64,000 nt of DNA from Natrinema sp031626495. GTDB taxonomy: Archaea > Halobacteriota > Halobacteria > Halobacteriales > Natrialbaceae. Positions 62,230-64,000 of this stretch are shown piece by piece. Location of the stretch: NCBI RefSeq assembly GCF_031626495.1, contig NZ_JAMQOJ010000005.1, positions 248,001-312,000 of the forward strand, in the 5' to 3' direction. The translations under genes were made by a program, and so were the position numbers. The notes under the pieces were generated by a model. That model made no database searches and was not told where the DNA came from. It worked only from the letters and a program-made list of their open reading frames with translations. Position 1 is the first letter of the stretch, and every line of letters starts with the position of its first letter.

Positions 62230-63294
62230 TCAGCCTTCGAGCCGTTCCCGCGCGGCGGCGATCACCAGCGGGAGCGTGATCGTCGCGTCGGCGTAGACGG
62301 AGACGTTCTCGGCGTCTTTCTCGAGTTTGCCCCACGAACGGGCCTCGTCCAGCGTCGCGCCGGAGAGGCCGCCGGTCTGTTTGGGGTCCATCGTCAGTTG
62401 GACGGCGTAGTCGTACGCGCCGGGGGTGACGAGCATCGTCTGGAGGGTGAAGTTCTTCGGGACGCCGCCGCCGACGACGAACGCGCCGGCCTCGTCGGCG
62501 TCGAAGGCGATGTCGGTCAGCGGCGTCATGTCCGCCAGCGCGTCCAGCGAGAACGCGGAGGTCTGGGAGTACATCCACGCCTGAAGTCCGAGGACCGAAT
62601 CCTGGACGGCGGGGCAGTAGATCGGTACGTCGTTCTCGTAAGCCGCGGCAGCGATGCCGGGGTCCTCGTCGACGTCGTCGCGCTCGTTGACGTCGGCGTT
62701 GGCCCGGCCGAGTTCCTCGGTGAGCCGCTGGATCGAGACGAGTCCGTCTTCCTCGCATTCCGCCTCGAGCACTGGAAAGACCTCGTCGCGCAGGTGGGAC
62801 TCGAACGTCGCGAAGAACTCCTGTGGGAGGTAGACGTTGTAGATGCGGTCGACGCCCTCGTCGCGGAGGGTCTCGTCGTGTTCGCGCTCGGTCTTGCCCT
62901 CGGCGTGGACCGAACCGTGGTGGTGTTTGCCGCCGATGGCCTCGATGGCGTCGTGGGTGAGGTTCGCCCCCGTCGTGACCAGCACGTCGATATAGCCCTC
63001 GCGGATCAGGTCGGCGACGATCGCTCGCATCCCCGTCGGTACCATCGCGCCCGCGAGGCTGAAGAAGACGGTCACGTCGTCGTCGAACATCGCTTCGGTC
63101 ACGTCGACGGCCTCGTGGAGGTCCGCCGCGCCGACGCCGGCGTTGCCGTACTCGTCGGCCAGTTCGCCCACCGTCATGCCCGCGCGGACCTCCGCGTGCC
63201 CGATCGGGTCGTGCGAGAAGGTGTGGCGCTCGGGTTCGTGGTGACCGTCCGCTTCGTCGCCGCCCTCGCTCTCGTGGTCGTGCTCGTCGCTCAT
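62230..63294 (-). CDS. dys: Deoxyhypusine synthase
   Basis: The enzyme transfers an aminobutyl group from spermidine to a lysine of aIF5A, the first step of hypusine formation. The 354-residue protein has the conserved DHS segments FFSLAGAMVPTGMRAIVADLI (split), VTTGANLTHDAIEAIGG, AVQDSVLGLQAWMYSQ and the catalytic lysine in VGGGVPKNFTLQ near residue 290. The N-terminal 35 residues are His/Glu/Asp-rich, as is a short insert KHHHGSVHAEGKTEREHDE. Start is ATG 63294. Confidence 0.93.
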   Translation of the reverse strand: MSDEHDHESEGGDEADGHHEPERHTFSHDPIGHAEVRAGMTVGELADEYGNAGVGAADLHEAVDVTEAMFDDDVTVFFSLAGAMVPTGMRAIVADLIREGYIDVLVTTGANLTHDAIEAIGGKHHHGSVHAEGKTEREHDETLRDEGVDRIYNVYLPQEFFATFESHLRDEVFPVLEAECEEDGLVSIQRLTEELGRANADVNERDDVDEDPGIAAAAYENDVPIYCPAVQDSVLGLQAWMYSQTSAFSLDALADMTPLTDIAFDADEAGAFVVGGGVPKNFTLQTMLVTPGAYDYAVQLTMDPKQTGGLSGATLDEARSWGKLEKDAENVSVYADATITLPLVIAAARERLEG

Positions 63295-63398
63295 GTCCTC
63301 GGCTCCGCGAGCCATCCGTTTGAACGTCGCGGTCTCGCACGGGCGAGGTGGCCGGCAGCGTCGACTCGCTGCCGATCGGCTCCCACCGCGGCCGTCGA

Positions 63399-64000
63399 TC
63401 ATTGCCGCTGCCAGCGCCACCACCAGAGCGGTATCGAACAATCGTCGGCGGCCCCACTCGAGGCGGTCGCAATCTCCTCGCCGCCAGCGAACAGAGCGAC
63501 GCGCACGAGTCCGTCGTCGCCGGATGCGACGAAACAGCGCGTCGCGTTCGGCGGGACGACCAGTCGGGAACGGGTACCGGACTCATAGTCGGCGCTCGAG
63601 GGGGCACCAGCCGCGGATCGAGCGCGCTCGCTCGCAGCCGAGGGCGCACCGTCGACCACCTCGCCGAATATCTCCTCCTGACAGGCCTCGTACTCCGGGT
63701 TTCCGACCGAGAGATCGCCGCCACCGGGAACGACCGGCGTTCCCTCGCGGAACGCGTCGACGCCGGCGACGATCGAATCCTCGGGGATGTCGTCCACGGT
63801 CGCAATATCGAAGACGGCGCTGCCGTCGACGGGACCGAATTCCCAGAAGATATTCCCGATCCCGGCGTCGGTGAGGAAGGTCGCGTCGACCATCACCTCG
63901 GCGAAGTCGCCCACGACGCGGATCGTCTGGCAGTCGATGAAGAAGATGCCCTCCTCGATAGGCGACGCGACCCACTCGAGTTTCGCAGGCGATCGGCGTC
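63399..64000 (-). CDS. Unidentified haloarchaeal protein, 5' end outside the window
   Basis: A continuous reading frame runs from the right edge (64000) to the stop at 63399, about 200 residues. It includes IEEGIFFIDCQTIRVVGDF, then AEVMVDATFLTDAGIGNIFW and GGGDLSVGNPEYEACQEEIF. The visible part is acidic, beta-rich with few Cys, and ends in SIPLWWWRWQRQ. I recognise no family. It is the only neighbour upstream of dys and may share its promoter region. Confidence 0.55.
   Translation of the reverse strand, partial: RRSPAKLEWVASPIEEGIFFIDCQTIRVVGDFAEVMVDATFLTDAGIGNIFWEFGPVDGSAVFDIATVDDIPEDSIVAGVDAFREGTPVVPGGGDLSVGNPEYEACQEEIFGEVVDGAPSAASERARSAAGAPSSADYESGTRSRLVVPPNATRCFVASGDDGLVRVALFAGGEEIATASSGAADDCSIPLWWWRWQRQ

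Noticed and set aside
61028..63805. 925-codon minus-strand frame spanning two genes
   Set aside because: Only the last 365 codons are a real protein (thioredoxin-reductase-like). The rest is a frame-shifted shadow of the deoxyhypusine synthase gene.
1..64000. CRISPR arrays, rRNA and tRNA genes
   Set aside because: I saw no regularly spaced direct repeats, no cas-type genes beyond the tnpB remnant, and no cloverleaf or rRNA sequence. A scanning program could find a diverged tRNA I missed.

Overview
The window comes from a halophilic archaeon of the class Halobacteria. The evidence is a GC-rich, CTCGAG-rich sequence, strongly acidic proteins, many genes whose TATA box lies about 25 to 30 bases before the start codon (leaderless transcripts), bacteriorhodopsin and halorhodopsin genes, and families found only in haloarchaea (HalOD1, DUF7344, DUF5305, DUF1102). 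A Natrialbales-type genome (Haloterrigena/Natrinema-like) is my guess from gene content, not something the sequence proves. I saw no tRNA, rRNA or CRISPR array.

Layout. 1-12.8 kb: mostly housekeeping and metabolism (RnfC-like redox protein, TruA, a lone Tat-exported GH43 glycosidase, SDR, M32 carboxypeptidase, M20 peptidase), then a HemAT-type globin-coupled aerotaxis transducer divergent from a PIN-ATPase-KH protein (PINA family), whose 3' end is partly duplicated downstream. 12.8-17.4 kb: a retinal-protein island with bop, hop, lycopene cyclase and the Brp/Blh beta-carotene cleavage enzyme on the minus strand. Together they make retinal from lycopene plus a light-driven proton pump and an anion pump. 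17.7-21.3 kb: nadE, a small winged-helix regulator and an acyl-CoA synthetase.

21.5-27.8 kb is the most interesting accessory region. It has a DUF5305 membrane protein, a Sec11/SipW-like signal peptidase with an extra external domain, a DUF1102-CARDB surface protein, a DUF1102 secreted protein, a divergent DUF7344 regulator and another secreted protein with the same N-terminal signature. By analogy with tapA-sipW-tasA and archaeal bundling pili, I infer a dedicated surface-fibre or biofilm-matrix system.

27.9-36.99 kb is core-like: ABCE1/Rli1, archaemetzincin, UPF0146, TOBE, HAD, response regulator, Rieske, acyl-CoA synthetase, UspA and a GNAT-zinc ribbon fusion. It is followed by a decayed IS200/IS605-type element with an N-terminally truncated TnpB (about 37.0-37.9 kb). 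38-48.6 kb holds membrane transport and stress genes (DUF2391, ZIP-like, CaCA exchanger, AIM24, GMC oxidoreductase, LEA14-like, K+ channel). 48.7-50.7 kb is a small regulatory cluster with a frameshifted FilR1-type regulator. 50.8-64 kb carries Na/Pi and Na/H transporters, an SRPBCC-alcohol dehydrogenase pair, an iron-type solute-binding lipoprotein under two DtxR-like palindromes, an aquaporin, a glycosyltransferase, a histidine-kinase remnant, a thioredoxin-reductase-like enzyme, deoxyhypusine synthase and a partial unknown gene at the right edge.
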